Shown: positions 37,578-46,705, numbered from the stretch's first letter. The stretch is 64,000 nucleotides of DNA from Fervidobacterium thailandense (GCF_001719065.1 NZ_LWAF01000001.1:222003-286002), one strand, 5' to 3'. Program-made: numbers and translations. Notes: generated from the sequence alone by a model not told the origin.

Positions 37578-38600
37578 TTAAGTTTCAGCGATCCTTGTCA
37601 CTAAAATCTTTATTTTTTCTTTGTACTCGCTTGAGATCTTCAGTTCCTCGAGTAGCTTGAGTCCCTCACTAACCAACGACTCTATCTTCTTTCGAACCAC
37701 ATCCAGCGCCCCAGAATTTCGTATGTATTCCGCAATTCTTTCGATCTCCTCTGGAAGCTTGTCCTTCCGGTTAATCAGCCCGATGATTTCCTCGCGGGCT
37801 TCTGGTAGCAATTTGAGAGCCGTTTGCAAGAGTGCGGTAAACTTTCCCTCCTGAATATCGTTTGTAGACTTCCTCTCACCACCGAAAACACCGTAGATAT
37901 CGTCCCTGTACTGGAATGCTATTCCAACCTTCTCGCCAAATTTGATGATCCTTGATTCCTCTTCAGAATCGTTACCACCCGTCAAGAGGTATCCGAAGAC
38001 CAGAGGATAGGAGAAAGTATAGTAGGCTGTTTTCAAACAAGATATCTCGGTGGGAACTTCGCTGTCCACGGCTCCCTCGTCAATGCGCCCAGAGTAGATG
38101 ATATCGAGCAACTGTCCAAAGCCAGTCAACACATAGCATTTTGAGAAAGCGTCGATCAACCTTCTCAAAGTCAAATAGTCAACACTCAGCAGAGCAAAGT
38201 AGCGTATGCAGTGAAAAGACAGTATGTCTCCTATCACGATTGCGACATCCTTCCCAAGCTTTTCGTCCCTTAATGCATTCCCTATAGTCACGTGTACCGT
38301 GGGTTTTCCACGTCTGAAGTTTGAATCGTCTATAACATCGTCGTGTATGAGCAGAAAATTGTGCATAATCTCCACAACTGCAGCCAACGTCAGTGCATCC
38401 TCAAAATTGCGTCCTCCGTAACCAAGGTAAGAGTAAAGTAATAGTGTGGGGCGCAGCCGTTTTCCAGAATTCATCACAAATTCTTTCGATACCTCGATGT
38501 ACGTTTTGAGTTGCTCAGGAACCTGGATTATCAATTCCTGTACGATTTTCTCAATTCGCCTTTCCAACAAAGAAGCAAAGGATTCGTTCGATTCAATCAT
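37578..38600 (-). CDS. Trans-isoprenyl (polyprenyl) diphosphate synthase
   Basis: 340 residues. The first aspartate-rich motif is HDDVIDDS (DDxxD) with the following RRGKPTVH, and the second is FQYRDDIYGVFG, where the usual final D of DDxxD is G. The chain length product (C15-C40) cannot be set from sequence. Enzymes like this feed quinone, carotenoid or membrane lipid synthesis. ATG with a GGGGGTT upstream; 15 bases before glgX. Confidence 0.88.
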   Translation of the reverse strand: MIESNESFASLLERRIEKIVQELIIQVPEQLKTYIEVSKEFVMNSGKRLRPTLLLYSYLGYGGRNFEDALTLAAVVEIMHNFLLIHDDVIDDSNFRRGKPTVHVTIGNALRDEKLGKDVAIVIGDILSFHCIRYFALLSVDYLTLRRLIDAFSKCYVLTGFGQLLDIIYSGRIDEGAVDSEVPTEISCLKTAYYTFSYPLVFGYLLTGGNDSEEESRIIKFGEKVGIAFQYRDDIYGVFGGERKSTNDIQEGKFTALLQTALKLLPEAREEIIGLINRKDKLPEEIERIAEYIRNSGALDVVRKKIESLVSEGLKLLEELKISSEYKEKIKILVTRIAET

Positions 38601-38644
38601 TTGTTAACCCCCGTTTCACCCGAATTCGACCATCGACAAACGAA

Positions 38645-38650
38645 ATTATA
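38645..38650 (-). promoter_or_regulatory. Likely -10 box for the polyprenyl synthase / glgX unit
   Basis: A leftward TATAAT 45 bases before the ATG. No clear -35. Confidence 0.5.
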
Positions 38651-38688
38651 GCACAGAATCCCCTGAGCGGCATCCACCGAAAGCGTCC

Positions 38689-38717
38689 TTCAAATTACCT
38701 CTACGCTGTGGTATAAT
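38689..38717 (+). promoter_or_regulatory. Promoter of holB-yaaT
   Basis: TTCAAA at 38689-38694, 17 bases, TATAAT at 38712-38717. Confidence 0.6.
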
Positions 38718-38756
38718 AAAAAAGCCGAAATTTTCGATGGATTTTGGGGTGGGAAG

Positions 38757-39635
38757 TTGAATAGCATAGAGGAACGTCTCAAGACGTTCTTAGAACCAGG
38801 AAAATCGTACGGATTGGTTGTACACAACATCGGCTATGCGAAAAGAATAATCGAAAGCTTGTCAAACTGGCTGGATATCACCAATCCCGAGCGTACGTTG
38901 ATCCTTTCGCCGGAGAACAACATCGGTATTGACGAAGTAAGAAGGGTCATAGAGTTCCTCGAGTTCAAATCTTCTCGAGGATTTAAGACGGTAATTGTTT
39001 ACGAAGCTGACAAGTTCACCGAGGAGGCAGCCAACGCTTTTCTGAAAACACTTGAGGAACCCCCGCAGTACGCGATGATATTACTCGTCACATCGAGATG
39101 GCAAGTGCTTTTACCCACGATAAGGAGCCGACTGTCTCTAATACGAGTACCGTTCAAGGTTGACACGAACTTGGAAAACGAATTTGAGTCGTTGGTTGCG
39201 TTTTGGAACTATGAACACCTTGAGCGACTCAAGAAAGGGGATTTTAAAGTACTGAAAGACGTACGGGAAATTGTAAAGTCAAATGACGAATTGGAGAGAC
39301 TTGTTAGTATCAAAAACCTACTTGAAGAGCGCCTTGGGGATAAAAAAGCAATCCTCCAGCTGGCTAGTGAACTCTCCGTTCATTCGGATTTCCAACTTCT
39401 AAAGATTTTCTCCAAGGTCGTAGCGTGGCTTTATTACTCGTCAGAAGGATTCAGTGAGGATTATAAACTCAAGTACATCAAGATTTGCGATGAGATTCAG
39501 AGAAGCAAACTTGCCAATTTCAATTACGCACTAACTTACTACACGCTACTCTTGGGATTAATTGCGGAACGCAAGCAGATTGTGGACGTGTTAAGTGAAA
39601 CACAGGAAGAAGTAGCGGAAAACGACAACACGTAG
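38757..39635 (+). CDS. holB: DNA polymerase III delta-prime-like clamp loader subunit
   Basis: 292 residues. It has the delta-prime layout: SPENNIGIDEVRRVIEFL, VIVYEADKFTEEAANAFLKTLEEPPQYA and the SRL / TIRSR motif. A P-loop is absent from the first 30 residues, where GKSYGLVVHN stands in a different context, as expected for delta-prime, which lacks ATPase activity. TTG start with GGGGTGGGAAG upstream. Followed by yaaT, as in Bacillus. Confidence 0.85.
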   Translation: MNSIEERLKTFLEPGKSYGLVVHNIGYAKRIIESLSNWLDITNPERTLILSPENNIGIDEVRRVIEFLEFKSSRGFKTVIVYEADKFTEEAANAFLKTLEEPPQYAMILLVTSRWQVLLPTIRSRLSLIRVPFKVDTNLENEFESLVAFWNYEHLERLKKGDFKVLKDVREIVKSNDELERLVSIKNLLEERLGDKKAILQLASELSVHSDFQLLKIFSKVVAWLYYSSEGFSEDYKLKYIKICDEIQRSKLANFNYALTYYTLLLGLIAERKQIVDVLSETQEEVAENDNT

Positions 39636-39676
39636 TAAGTCTTCAGAAAAACTGTAGGAGCGGAAGAGGTGATTGA

Positions 39677-40573
39677 ATGAGCCTGCAGGCGACAGTTTAC
39701 GGAGTGGAGTTAATGCCACTTGGAAAAATCATCTATTACGCAGATAACGGAGAGCAATTCAACTACGGTGATTACGCGATAGTGCTCAGCGAATTCGGTG
39801 TCGATTACGGAAGGGTACTACTTGGTCCAAAAGAAATAAGTATTGACGATGTGGGCTACGAAATAAAGTCTATAATCAGAAAAGCCACTCCGGAGGATAT
39901 AGAAATCATTCAAGAAAACGAAGAAATTGCCAAGCGTGCGAGGGAAGTCACGATCGAGTTGGTAAAAAAGCATCAACTACCGATGAAAGTTCTTCAATCA
40001 AAGTACATTTTCGACCGCACCAAATTGGTTGTCTACTTCAGTTCGAAAACGCGTGTGGATTTTCGCGAACTTGTTAAGGACATCGCAAAGGAGTTTAGGA
40101 CCAGGATTGAGCTCAGGCAAGTTGGTGCCCGAGACGAAATGAAGTTCATAAAAGGGCTCGGTTTGTGCGGAAGAAAGAGCTGTTGTTCATATTTCCTCAG
40201 GGAGTTTGAAAGCATCACACTCAAACACGCCAAAAAGCAGCAGATGATGATAAATACAGCAAAGATCACAGGTCCGTGTGGCAGGTTACTCTGTTGCCTG
40301 ATGTTCGAACACGACTTCTATGTTGAGGCACTTAAAAACATCCCGGACGAAGGTTCAACGATTTTCTACGACGGAAAGATCGCCAAAGTTATCACGGTAA
40401 ACGTCTTCCTCTCCAGAGTGACGTTACAAACCGAAGACGGGGAGATGGTCGCACTACCTTTCTCGTACTTCAAGGAGGGGGAACATGCCGGAAGTTGGAA
40501 AGTTATTGATCGTGGTAGGCGTGATGATGATAATAGCTGGCTTGATAATGTACCTGATACCGAAGATGAATAA
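39677..40573 (+). CDS. ricT: PSP1 domain protein, YaaT/RicT family
   Basis: 298 residues. The PSP1 core carries the paired cysteine motifs CGRKSCCSYFLREF and CGRLLCCLMFEHDFY, which in RicT relatives hold iron-sulfur clusters as part of a complex affecting RNase Y processing. It follows holB by 41 bases, the order of Bacillus. Its last 89 bases overlap the next gene in another frame; the last 30 residues are acidic and poorly conserved. Confidence 0.9.
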   Translation: MSLQATVYGVELMPLGKIIYYADNGEQFNYGDYAIVLSEFGVDYGRVLLGPKEISIDDVGYEIKSIIRKATPEDIEIIQENEEIAKRAREVTIELVKKHQLPMKVLQSKYIFDRTKLVVYFSSKTRVDFRELVKDIAKEFRTRIELRQVGARDEMKFIKGLGLCGRKSCCSYFLREFESITLKHAKKQQMMINTAKITGPCGRLLCCLMFEHDFYVEALKNIPDEGSTIFYDGKIAKVITVNVFLSRVTLQTEDGEMVALPFSYFKEGEHAGSWKVIDRGRRDDDNSWLDNVPDTEDE

Positions 40574-40706
40574 CCTCAGGTGGCTACCAGGCGACATCGT
40601 AATCCGCCGTAAAAACTTTGTCTTCATATTTCCGATAACCACGATGATCATAGTGAGCGTGGTGCTCACAGTTATTTTAAACATCATTTCGAAACTACTA
40701 AAGTGA
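40485..40706 (+). CDS. DUF2905 small membrane protein
   Basis: 73 residues: two membrane helices (about 5-25 and 50-70) flanking LRWLPGDIVIRRKNF, the conserved segment of DUF2905. Function unknown. The ATG has a strong AAGGAGGGGG 4 bases upstream, inside the 3' end of ricT. 89 bases are therefore coding in two frames. Confidence 0.87.
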   Translation: MPEVGKLLIVVGVMMIIAGLIMYLIPKMNNLRWLPGDIVIRRKNFVFIFPITTMIIVSVVLTVILNIISKLLK

Positions 40707-40786
40707 ACTTTGAACGAGTTCGGCGTTCTCAGTGTCTAATAACCTGGAACGTCCGTTGCACACTACCGTGTGAGGTTGGTGATAGC

Positions 40787-41599
40787 ATGAGGAGGCAAGC
40801 GGTAACTTCTATTGTTTTGATTTTCCTGTTGATTCCTTTGGTAACGTTGCTCGCTCAGGAAGCCAAATTAGTGCTTGTACGCCAGATAACGCCTACCTTT
40901 CCGGACTCATTGTACAAATCCGTCGGGACACGGACGTTCAACGTACAGTACATCCAGCTGTTCCTGGAGCAAGATTACAAAGCTTACATTGTGAAAGCGT
41001 GGCGGTTCCAACCAACCGGCGCAGCTTTTAACTACATCGTAAAGCTTGTCGATCCGGTCAGCAAAAAGGAGTACGTTTACCAGTTTCCAGGTATAAGAAG
41101 CGCATCTTACGTGCGATTGGCACCCGTTTTGGTGATCTGCCCACAAAATTTCAGGATCTTCATCAACGAACAGGAATTACCCTATGAAACCTACAGTACA
41201 CCGCAACAGGGTGCGGAGATACCCGTTGTGGGCGATTTCGGAGGTCCCATAGTGCGCATACTGCGAAGAATGACCAATACTTTCGAGGAAATCTCGGAAG
41301 GTGTGAGCGTCTCAAAGCAGGATGAACTCTTCATCCAAATCGTAGCTGGTACCTTCCCCACCGGAGGCTACTCGATAGAGGTTCAAGAGCCCGATATCGT
41401 CTACCCTGTCAGCGGAAAAAGAGGTCGAATCACGATCGTAGGGAAATTTTTACGACCTGGTAAGGGAGATGTAGTGACTCAGGCCTTCACTACGCCAACG
41501 AAAACCGTTGAAATCGGCAAGCTCCCGGCAGGAGAGTACGATATTATTGTGAAAATCGACGGACTGGGGGAGTTCCTCAGAACATTGACGGTCAAGTGA
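40787..41599 (+). CDS. Exported protein with PrcB-like C-terminal domain
   Basis: 270 residues with a signal peptide (MRRQ plus a hydrophobic stretch ending near LLAQE). The segment AGTFPTGGYSIEVQEP at about residues 187-202 matches the core of the PrcB_C domain, which was named for protease complex subunits. The first half is unrecognised. The ATG at 40787 follows GAGGTTGGTGAT; the frame is open upstream to 40703 without such a site. Ends a few bases before psuG. Confidence 0.65.
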   Translation: MRRQAVTSIVLIFLLIPLVTLLAQEAKLVLVRQITPTFPDSLYKSVGTRTFNVQYIQLFLEQDYKAYIVKAWRFQPTGAAFNYIVKLVDPVSKKEYVYQFPGIRSASYVRLAPVLVICPQNFRIFINEQELPYETYSTPQQGAEIPVVGDFGGPIVRILRRMTNTFEEISEGVSVSKQDELFIQIVAGTFPTGGYSIEVQEPDIVYPVSGKRGRITIVGKFLRPGKGDVVTQAFTTPTKTVEIGKLPAGEYDIIVKIDGLGEFLRTLTVK

Positions 41600-41634
41600 T
41601 TTTCATGATTTCCAATGATTGGGTGGTGAACGTG

Positions 41635-42552
41635 ATGAGAGCTGGGACGTCCAATCGATTTATCCGAATTTCGCGGGAAGTGACTGAAAGCTTGGAAAAA
41701 GGTTTACCGGTTGTCGCGCTCGAAACGACCGTTTTGGCACACGGTTTGCCACATCCTCAAAACTTGGAGTTAGCAAGGGAAATAGACGAAATCTGTAGGT
41801 CAAACGGTGTCGTACCCGCTCCAATTGGAATTCTTCGCGGGGAAATTATCGTCGGGATGAGTTTCGAAGAACTTAACATTCTGATCTCGGACGAACCATT
41901 GAAAATCGGTACGCGGGAGATTCCGTACGCGGTGGCGATGAAAAAATCCGCTGCAACGACCGTCAGTGCAACTGTGAGGATTGCGAAAATCGTTGGGATA
42001 GATGTTTTCGCAACCGGTGGAATAGGTGGTGTACACCCGGGGGATTGGGATGTGTCGCAAGACATAACGGAAATGTGCAAGAGTGCCTGCATCGTTGTTA
42101 GCTCCGGTTGCAAATCTATTTTGGATGTGCGGAAAACGATCGAGTTCCTCGAAACGTTCCAGGTTACGGTGGTTGGATACAAAACGAAAAAGTTTCCCAT
42201 ATTTTACGAAGGCCTTTCCGATTACGATTTGGATTACACAGTTGAGCATCCGGAAGAGGTTGCGACTATGTTCAAACTTAAAAGGGAACTTGCAATGGAG
42301 GGTTCCATACTCGTTGCCAACCCCATCCCTTCCGAGTACGCTATTTCGGAATCGGAAGTTCAAGCTCTGATAAACACGGCGCTAACCGAATGCTTTGAAA
42401 GAGGAATAACGGGAAAGGCAGTGACGCCATACTTACTTTCCAGGGTGGCTGAACTCAGCGGTGGAAGGACGATAAAGGCCAACGTTGAGTTGATCAAGAA
42501 CAACGTGAAACTTGCGTGCGAAATAGCGAAAGAACTTACCGAGATGAGATAA
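41635..42552 (+). CDS. psuG: Pseudouridine-5'-phosphate glycosidase
   Basis: 305 residues with the family segments VVALETTVLAHGLPHP, PAPIGILRGEIIVGM, VFATGGIGGVHPGDWDVSQDI and NPIPSEYAI. It cleaves pseudouridine 5'-phosphate to uracil and ribose 5-phosphate. A pseudouridine kinase (psuK) is not adjacent. The ATG at 41635 has GGTGGTG about 7 bases upstream; upstream in-frame starts back to 41596 would overlap the previous gene. Confidence 0.94.
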   Translation: MRAGTSNRFIRISREVTESLEKGLPVVALETTVLAHGLPHPQNLELAREIDEICRSNGVVPAPIGILRGEIIVGMSFEELNILISDEPLKIGTREIPYAVAMKKSAATTVSATVRIAKIVGIDVFATGGIGGVHPGDWDVSQDITEMCKSACIVVSSGCKSILDVRKTIEFLETFQVTVVGYKTKKFPIFYEGLSDYDLDYTVEHPEEVATMFKLKRELAMEGSILVANPIPSEYAISESEVQALINTALTECFERGITGKAVTPYLLSRVAELSGGRTIKANVELIKNNVKLACEIAKELTEMR

Positions 42553-42586
42553 CGATTGAACCGGTAGATTCGAGAGGATGAACCAG

Positions 42587-43477
42587 ATGGTTCAAAAGGA
42601 AAGAGTGACGAACGACAAAGCACCAAAACTTGAGCAAAAACTGGTACTTTCGAAAACAGAACGTTTTTATTTAAAGGTGCTCGAAGCACCTTTTTCTTTA
42701 CTCAAAGAGCGTTTCGGTATCACCTTCGAACTGAACGAAGACATCATACCAACAGCTGAAGATCTCCACATAACGCTCTTTAGAATGCTCCCTGTTTTGA
42801 ACCTTTCCGACGAAGACGAAAAAATAGCCGAATTCGTAGTTTATAACATAGACAGCTCGGGAAGGTTGAGAATCACCGCGGAGGAGATTTCTAACATTTA
42901 CGGCATCGACAAATCCAAAGCAAGCAAAATCATCCAACTGGTCATGGATACGTTTTCGGAAGAAATTTCGACACTGTCATCCTCAATCCCATTCGAACAT
43001 TACATTCAGCCGGATGTTTTCATTGACTTAGAACACGTTGAAGTTCGCCAGATCACAGTGAAAGATCCATTACTACAGAAGGCTCTCGAGTTTAGGAATG
43101 AAACGCTTCTCAAAATTGCGGAGCTTGTTCGTAAGGTCAACGAGTATTTTTTCAAAGGCCTGAGAAAGTATCCTCAGGTTATCACAATGAGTTATGCTGC
43201 GAGAACCTTGGGGATGAGCGTTTCCACGATAAGCAGGGCTGTTCGCGATAAGTTTGCAAGCACACCACGCGGTACGTTACCTCTTCGCGTGTTTTTCGGT
43301 AAAGGCACAAACAAAGAGTTCGTAATTCACGAAATTCGCGATCTTCTTGCTAAATACCCAAATCTCACGGATCGCGAACTGTCCGTACTCCTACGTTCGG
43401 TTGGACTCAACATCTCCAGGAGAACGGTGAACAAATACAGGAACATGCTCGAGAAGACGGGAAGGTTAAACGAGTAG
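42587..43477 (+). CDS. rpoN: Divergent, short sigma-54 (RpoN)
   Basis: About 296 residues, against 400-480 for most sigma-54 proteins. The C-terminal half is clear: the helix-turn-helix MSVSTISRAVRDKF with TPRGTLPLRVFF, then the RpoN box RRTVNKYR (consensus ARRTVAKYR). The middle has a core-binding region (IAEFVVYNIDSSGRLRIT). The N-terminal activator region I is short and lacks the usual run of glutamines and leucines. Sigma-54 requires AAA+ activators; none lies in the window. ATG 42587 is 9 bases from GAGAGG. It overlaps the facing sufB-like gene by 12 bases. Confidence 0.87.
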   Translation: MVQKERVTNDKAPKLEQKLVLSKTERFYLKVLEAPFSLLKERFGITFELNEDIIPTAEDLHITLFRMLPVLNLSDEDEKIAEFVVYNIDSSGRLRITAEEISNIYGIDKSKASKIIQLVMDTFSEEISTLSSSIPFEHYIQPDVFIDLEHVEVRQITVKDPLLQKALEFRNETLLKIAELVRKVNEYFFKGLRKYPQVITMSYAARTLGMSVSTISRAVRDKFASTPRGTLPLRVFFGKGTNKEFVIHEIRDLLAKYPNLTDRELSVLLRSVGLNISRRTVNKYRNMLEKTGRLNE

Positions 43478-44416
43478 TCCCTTGATCACTAAATCGGTTG
43501 CCTCGTCTTCCGTTAGTCCCTTTGCCATGAGTGTTTCAAGTTGTTTTTGATTGACACGTCCGATTGACGCTTCGTGAGTTAATTCGGCCAAGTCGTTCGT
43601 AATCTTCAGAATAGGAGTTGTAGAAACAACCACTTCGTCACCTTTTGTTATCTCCTCGCAAGAGATATGTGCCCTCGAGTGCGGAGCGTTTCCGTACGCC
43701 TCGTTAACAACGTTTACCCTTGCCCGATCAAGTCCAACAACAACCGTTTTTGCCAATCCGCGTGCTGCTTCGCCGTTGAGGTACACCACTTCGTTTATGT
43801 CAACTTCGTCATTTTGGCTCGCCTTAACTTTTGAAACCAGTTCTCCAACTGAATTCTCTTCCAGCGTCAAGAACATTCGCACATCGAGCTTCCCAACACG
43901 AGTTTTTGTTAGGTGGAATTCATTTTTATAAATACCATCCTTTCGTACAGTAGCGTTCGTGGTCGTTTTCAAGGTTATCGTTCCAGCGTCACTGTGATAA
44001 TGCTCGTCGCTGTATTCCATAAAGCCACCTTCTTCGACCAAAACGTTGGAGATGGCCTCGTGTGTGAACTCTTCGACCTGCGGAAATACACAATGCGCTA
44101 CAAATTTCACCTTTGCACCTTTACCAACGCGGATGTTGAAAACAACACGTTGATATCCTTTCTTCTCCACGTATCCTGTACAAACGTGAACGGGCAGGGG
44201 AATCTCCGCACCATCCTCGACCACAATGTCCACCTTCACACCGTTTTCGATAGATTCGTGCGTCAGCCTCAGACCGGGCACGTTGTTCAAACCGATAACC
44301 CTGTTCCCGCTGATTATTATTGACGCGAAGCGCTTGTCCAAGAACCTGGAAGCATCCGTACCAAGCTGTTCGGCAGCCTTTACTATCGTCTCAAATTCCT
44401 TCCTCACGTCCATCAT
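43466..44416 (-). CDS. SufB/SufD-like scaffold protein (SmsB type)
   Basis: 316 residues, much shorter than E. coli SufB. It keeps the right-handed helix core and the C-terminal hallmark ELTHEASIGRVNQKQLETLMAKGLTE. A cysteine at AHISCEE corresponds in position to the catalytic site of SufB. With the ATPase it forms the scaffold on which iron-sulfur clusters are built. Only sufC-like is adjacent; there is no SufS, SufU or SufD, which matches the minimal SMS systems of anaerobes. Start overlaps the ATPase gene end. Confidence 0.87.
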   Translation of the reverse strand: MMDVRKEFETIVKAAEQLGTDASRFLDKRFASIIISGNRVIGLNNVPGLRLTHESIENGVKVDIVVEDGAEIPLPVHVCTGYVEKKGYQRVVFNIRVGKGAKVKFVAHCVFPQVEEFTHEAISNVLVEEGGFMEYSDEHYHSDAGTITLKTTTNATVRKDGIYKNEFHLTKTRVGKLDVRMFLTLEENSVGELVSKVKASQNDEVDINEVVYLNGEAARGLAKTVVVGLDRARVNVVNEAYGNAPHSRAHISCEEITKGDEVVVSTTPILKITNDLAELTHEASIGRVNQKQLETLMAKGLTEDEATDLVIKGLLV

Positions 44417-45144
44417 TTCAACTCCCCATTCACAGGAAGGTTTGGATGCTTACATACCTCGCATGTACCTCTGAAGGCTGAAATGACCTCTTCCGTTCTA
44501 CCGGTCTTCAAAATCAGCCCAGCGCAAATTAGGTACCCATAATCAGTATTGTACGCCATCTCCTCACGGTGTGTAATCACGATGGGTGTCCCACCGTACT
44601 GGGCTATGTAGTTTATCACATTGTTGATCATGTCCAAGCTCATAAGATCTATCCCAGAATCCGGCTCGTCGAGAATCGCGTACCGTGGTTTTAGCAAGAG
44701 CAAAGATGCTAACTCTACTCTTTTTCGCTCACCACCACTCAGAGTCTTATCCACCAATCGTTTGAGATACAGCGCGGGATCCAAACCGACGAACTCGAGC
44801 GCATCGCACACTTCCGACTTGCTGACATTTAACCGTCCTCCGAGTGTTAGATACGTCTCCACGTTGATGCCGTCGAACCGGGCTGGCTCTTGCCACATCA
44901 GCGTAATCCCGAGCTTTGCCCTTTCAGTCACACTCAAATCGGTGATATCACGACCATCGAGAAAAATTCGGCCTTCCGAGGGCTTGTAACCTTCAAGCCC
45001 CATAATTACGTAACCAACTGTGCTCTTCCCAGCACCGTTGGTACCAAGAATAACGTACTTGGTACCGGGAAGGAACTCCATGTTGATGCCCTTGAGGATT
45101 TCTCTTTGAAACGTACAGTACCATACGTTACTCAGAATCAGCAT
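44413..45144 (-). CDS. SufC-like ABC ATPase (SmsC type)
   Basis: 243 residues. Walker A GTNGAGKSTVG, Q-loop MWQEPARF, signature LSGGERKRVEL and Walker B AILDEPDSGID are intact; the DEPDSGID form is typical of SufC. It energises assembly with the SufB-like partner, its gene overlapping by 4 bases. The C-terminus has an extra FRGTCEVCKHPN segment with a CxxC not seen in standard SufC. An ATG follows GGACGTGG. Confidence 0.9.
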   Translation of the reverse strand: MLILSNVWYCTFQREILKGINMEFLPGTKYVILGTNGAGKSTVGYVIMGLEGYKPSEGRIFLDGRDITDLSVTERAKLGITLMWQEPARFDGINVETYLTLGGRLNVSKSEVCDALEFVGLDPALYLKRLVDKTLSGGERKRVELASLLLLKPRYAILDEPDSGIDLMSLDMINNVINYIAQYGGTPIVITHREEMAYNTDYGYLICAGLILKTGRTEEVISAFRGTCEVCKHPNLPVNGELK

Positions 45145-45180
45145 TTAACCACGTCCTTTTCCAAAAGTATCGTCTCTTAA

Positions 45181-45209
45181 ATTATATCATGCATCACCGA
45201 AAGAGTCTA
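45181..45209 (-). promoter_or_regulatory. Promoter of the sufCB-like pair
   Basis: Leftward TAGACT (45209-45204), 17 bases, TATAAT (45186-45181). Confidence 0.5.
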
Positions 45210-45570
45210 CGTGCGTCTCTGCTCAAATGTTAAGTACAGTTCATCGGTACGGCATACACCAAAAGTTTACATTCACAACTTATAAGAAAAGTTGAGAAAA
45301 CTACATTCATAAGAGTTTATTTAGTTGTAATCGAACATTTCTTGCCACGAAAGTTAGAAATAGGTCCTTTGCGTCGATAGGCATAAAAGTATAAAATATT
45401 TGCAAGGTACCCCACAAAAAATTCCCTATTCGCCCCGTAAAGTTACGCAATTCTAAGCTGCACGACTACGCTGCTGCGCACGGGCAAAGGGGGTGATCCC
45501 CTTTAGCGGAGTTTACCAAAAGTTTGTTTTTAAAACGAACTTGGAAAACTTTGTGACTGGAGGTGGGCTT
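45210..45570 (+). other. Intergenic leader before the liv operon
   Basis: About 360 bases, AT-rich at first, without a convincing gene. TATAAA at 45390-45395 could be a -10 but its -35 (TTGCGT, 15 bases away) is poor. A perfect 7-base stem AAAGGGG (45486-45492) with CCCCTTT (45498-45504) lies 66 bases before livJ; it has no U-tract. I recognise no riboswitch or T-box. Confidence 0.4.
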
Positions 45571-46686
45571 ATGAGAAAAGTTTTGATCTTTTGTGTTTTG
45601 GTCTCACTCTTCACATTCGGATTATCCGCTATCAGAATTGGTGTTTTTGAACCGCTAACGGGCGCATACGCAGCCGGTGGACAACTTACAGTGAAAGGAA
45701 TTCGACTTGCTAACGAAATGTTCCCAACCGTACTTGGACAAAAAGTTGATCTGATAATTCTGGACAACAAGACAGACAAAGTCGAGGCAGCAAATGCTGT
45801 TACGAGGTTAATCCAAGTTTACAACGTGAGTGCCATCATCGGAAGCTACGGAAGCTCGCTTGCTATACCGGGAAGCGAAGTTGCAAACCGTATGAAAGTT
45901 CCAATGGTAGGATGTTCTCCAACTAATCCTCTCGTGACAAAGGACAAGGAATACGTTTTCAGGGTTTGTTTTATCGATCCATTCCAAGGAACAGTCATGG
46001 CTAAGTTTGCAGTTGAAACTCTGAAGGCTAAAACCGCGTTCATAATCCAGGATATATCCTCGGACTATTCGGTAGGATTGGCTCACTATTTCAGAAACGC
46101 TTTCATCCAACTCACAGGTAACAACAAATCAATTGTAGGGGTAGCCTCTTATCAAGGAGGCGACCAGGACTTCACGGCACAGCTGACACTTGCAAAAGCG
46201 AAGAATCCTGACGTTCTGTTCATACCGGCAGGATCCTATGGAGATGCGGCACTGATCATGAAGCAAGCAAGGGAAATGGGAATCAAAGCTATATTCCTTG
46301 GTGGTGACACCTGGGAAGTTCCCGAGATTATAGAGGTAGCTGGTTCCGCTGCCGAGGGTGCTTATTTCAGCACGCATTTCGACGAAAAAGCGATGACAAC
46401 TGAAATGACGAAAAAGTTCGTGGAAGCGTATCGGAAGAAATATAACGAGGCACCAAACGCTTTTGCGGCGTTGGGATTTGATGCTTATCTTGTTATCTTG
46501 GACGCAATACAGAGAGCAAAATCTGCGAAACCTGAAGCAATAAAAGAAGCATTACGAAATACCAAGAATTTTCAGGGAGCGACTGGTACGATAACCTTCG
46601 ATGAAAACGGAGACGCAATTAAAGACGCGATAGTTAAAAAGATCGAAGGAGGAACATTCAAATTTGTTACGGTTGTAAAACCTTAA
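45571..46686 (+). CDS. livJ: Branched-chain amino acid ABC transporter substrate-binding protein 1
   Basis: 371 residues. A signal peptide (MRKVLIFCVLVSLFTFGLSA) without a lipobox cysteine points to a free periplasmic protein. The mature part is a type I periplasmic binding protein of the Liv family (GVFEPLTGAYAAGGQL, VDLIILDNKTDKVEA). The ATG has GGAGGTGG upstream; the open frame back to 45493 is ignored. First gene of a six-gene operon; a paralog follows immediately. Confidence 0.95.
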   Translation: MRKVLIFCVLVSLFTFGLSAIRIGVFEPLTGAYAAGGQLTVKGIRLANEMFPTVLGQKVDLIILDNKTDKVEAANAVTRLIQVYNVSAIIGSYGSSLAIPGSEVANRMKVPMVGCSPTNPLVTKDKEYVFRVCFIDPFQGTVMAKFAVETLKAKTAFIIQDISSDYSVGLAHYFRNAFIQLTGNNKSIVGVASYQGGDQDFTAQLTLAKAKNPDVLFIPAGSYGDAALIMKQAREMGIKAIFLGGDTWEVPEIIEVAGSAAEGAYFSTHFDEKAMTTEMTKKFVEAYRKKYNEAPNAFAALGFDAYLVILDAIQRAKSAKPEAIKEALRNTKNFQGATGTITFDENGDAIKDAIVKKIEGGTFKFVTVVKP

Positions 46687-46705
46687 ACTGAGGAGGTGCA
46701 TCATC

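Noticed and set aside
45486..45504. Terminator before livJ
   Set aside because: Stem is good but lacks any U-tract and the operon lies downstream.
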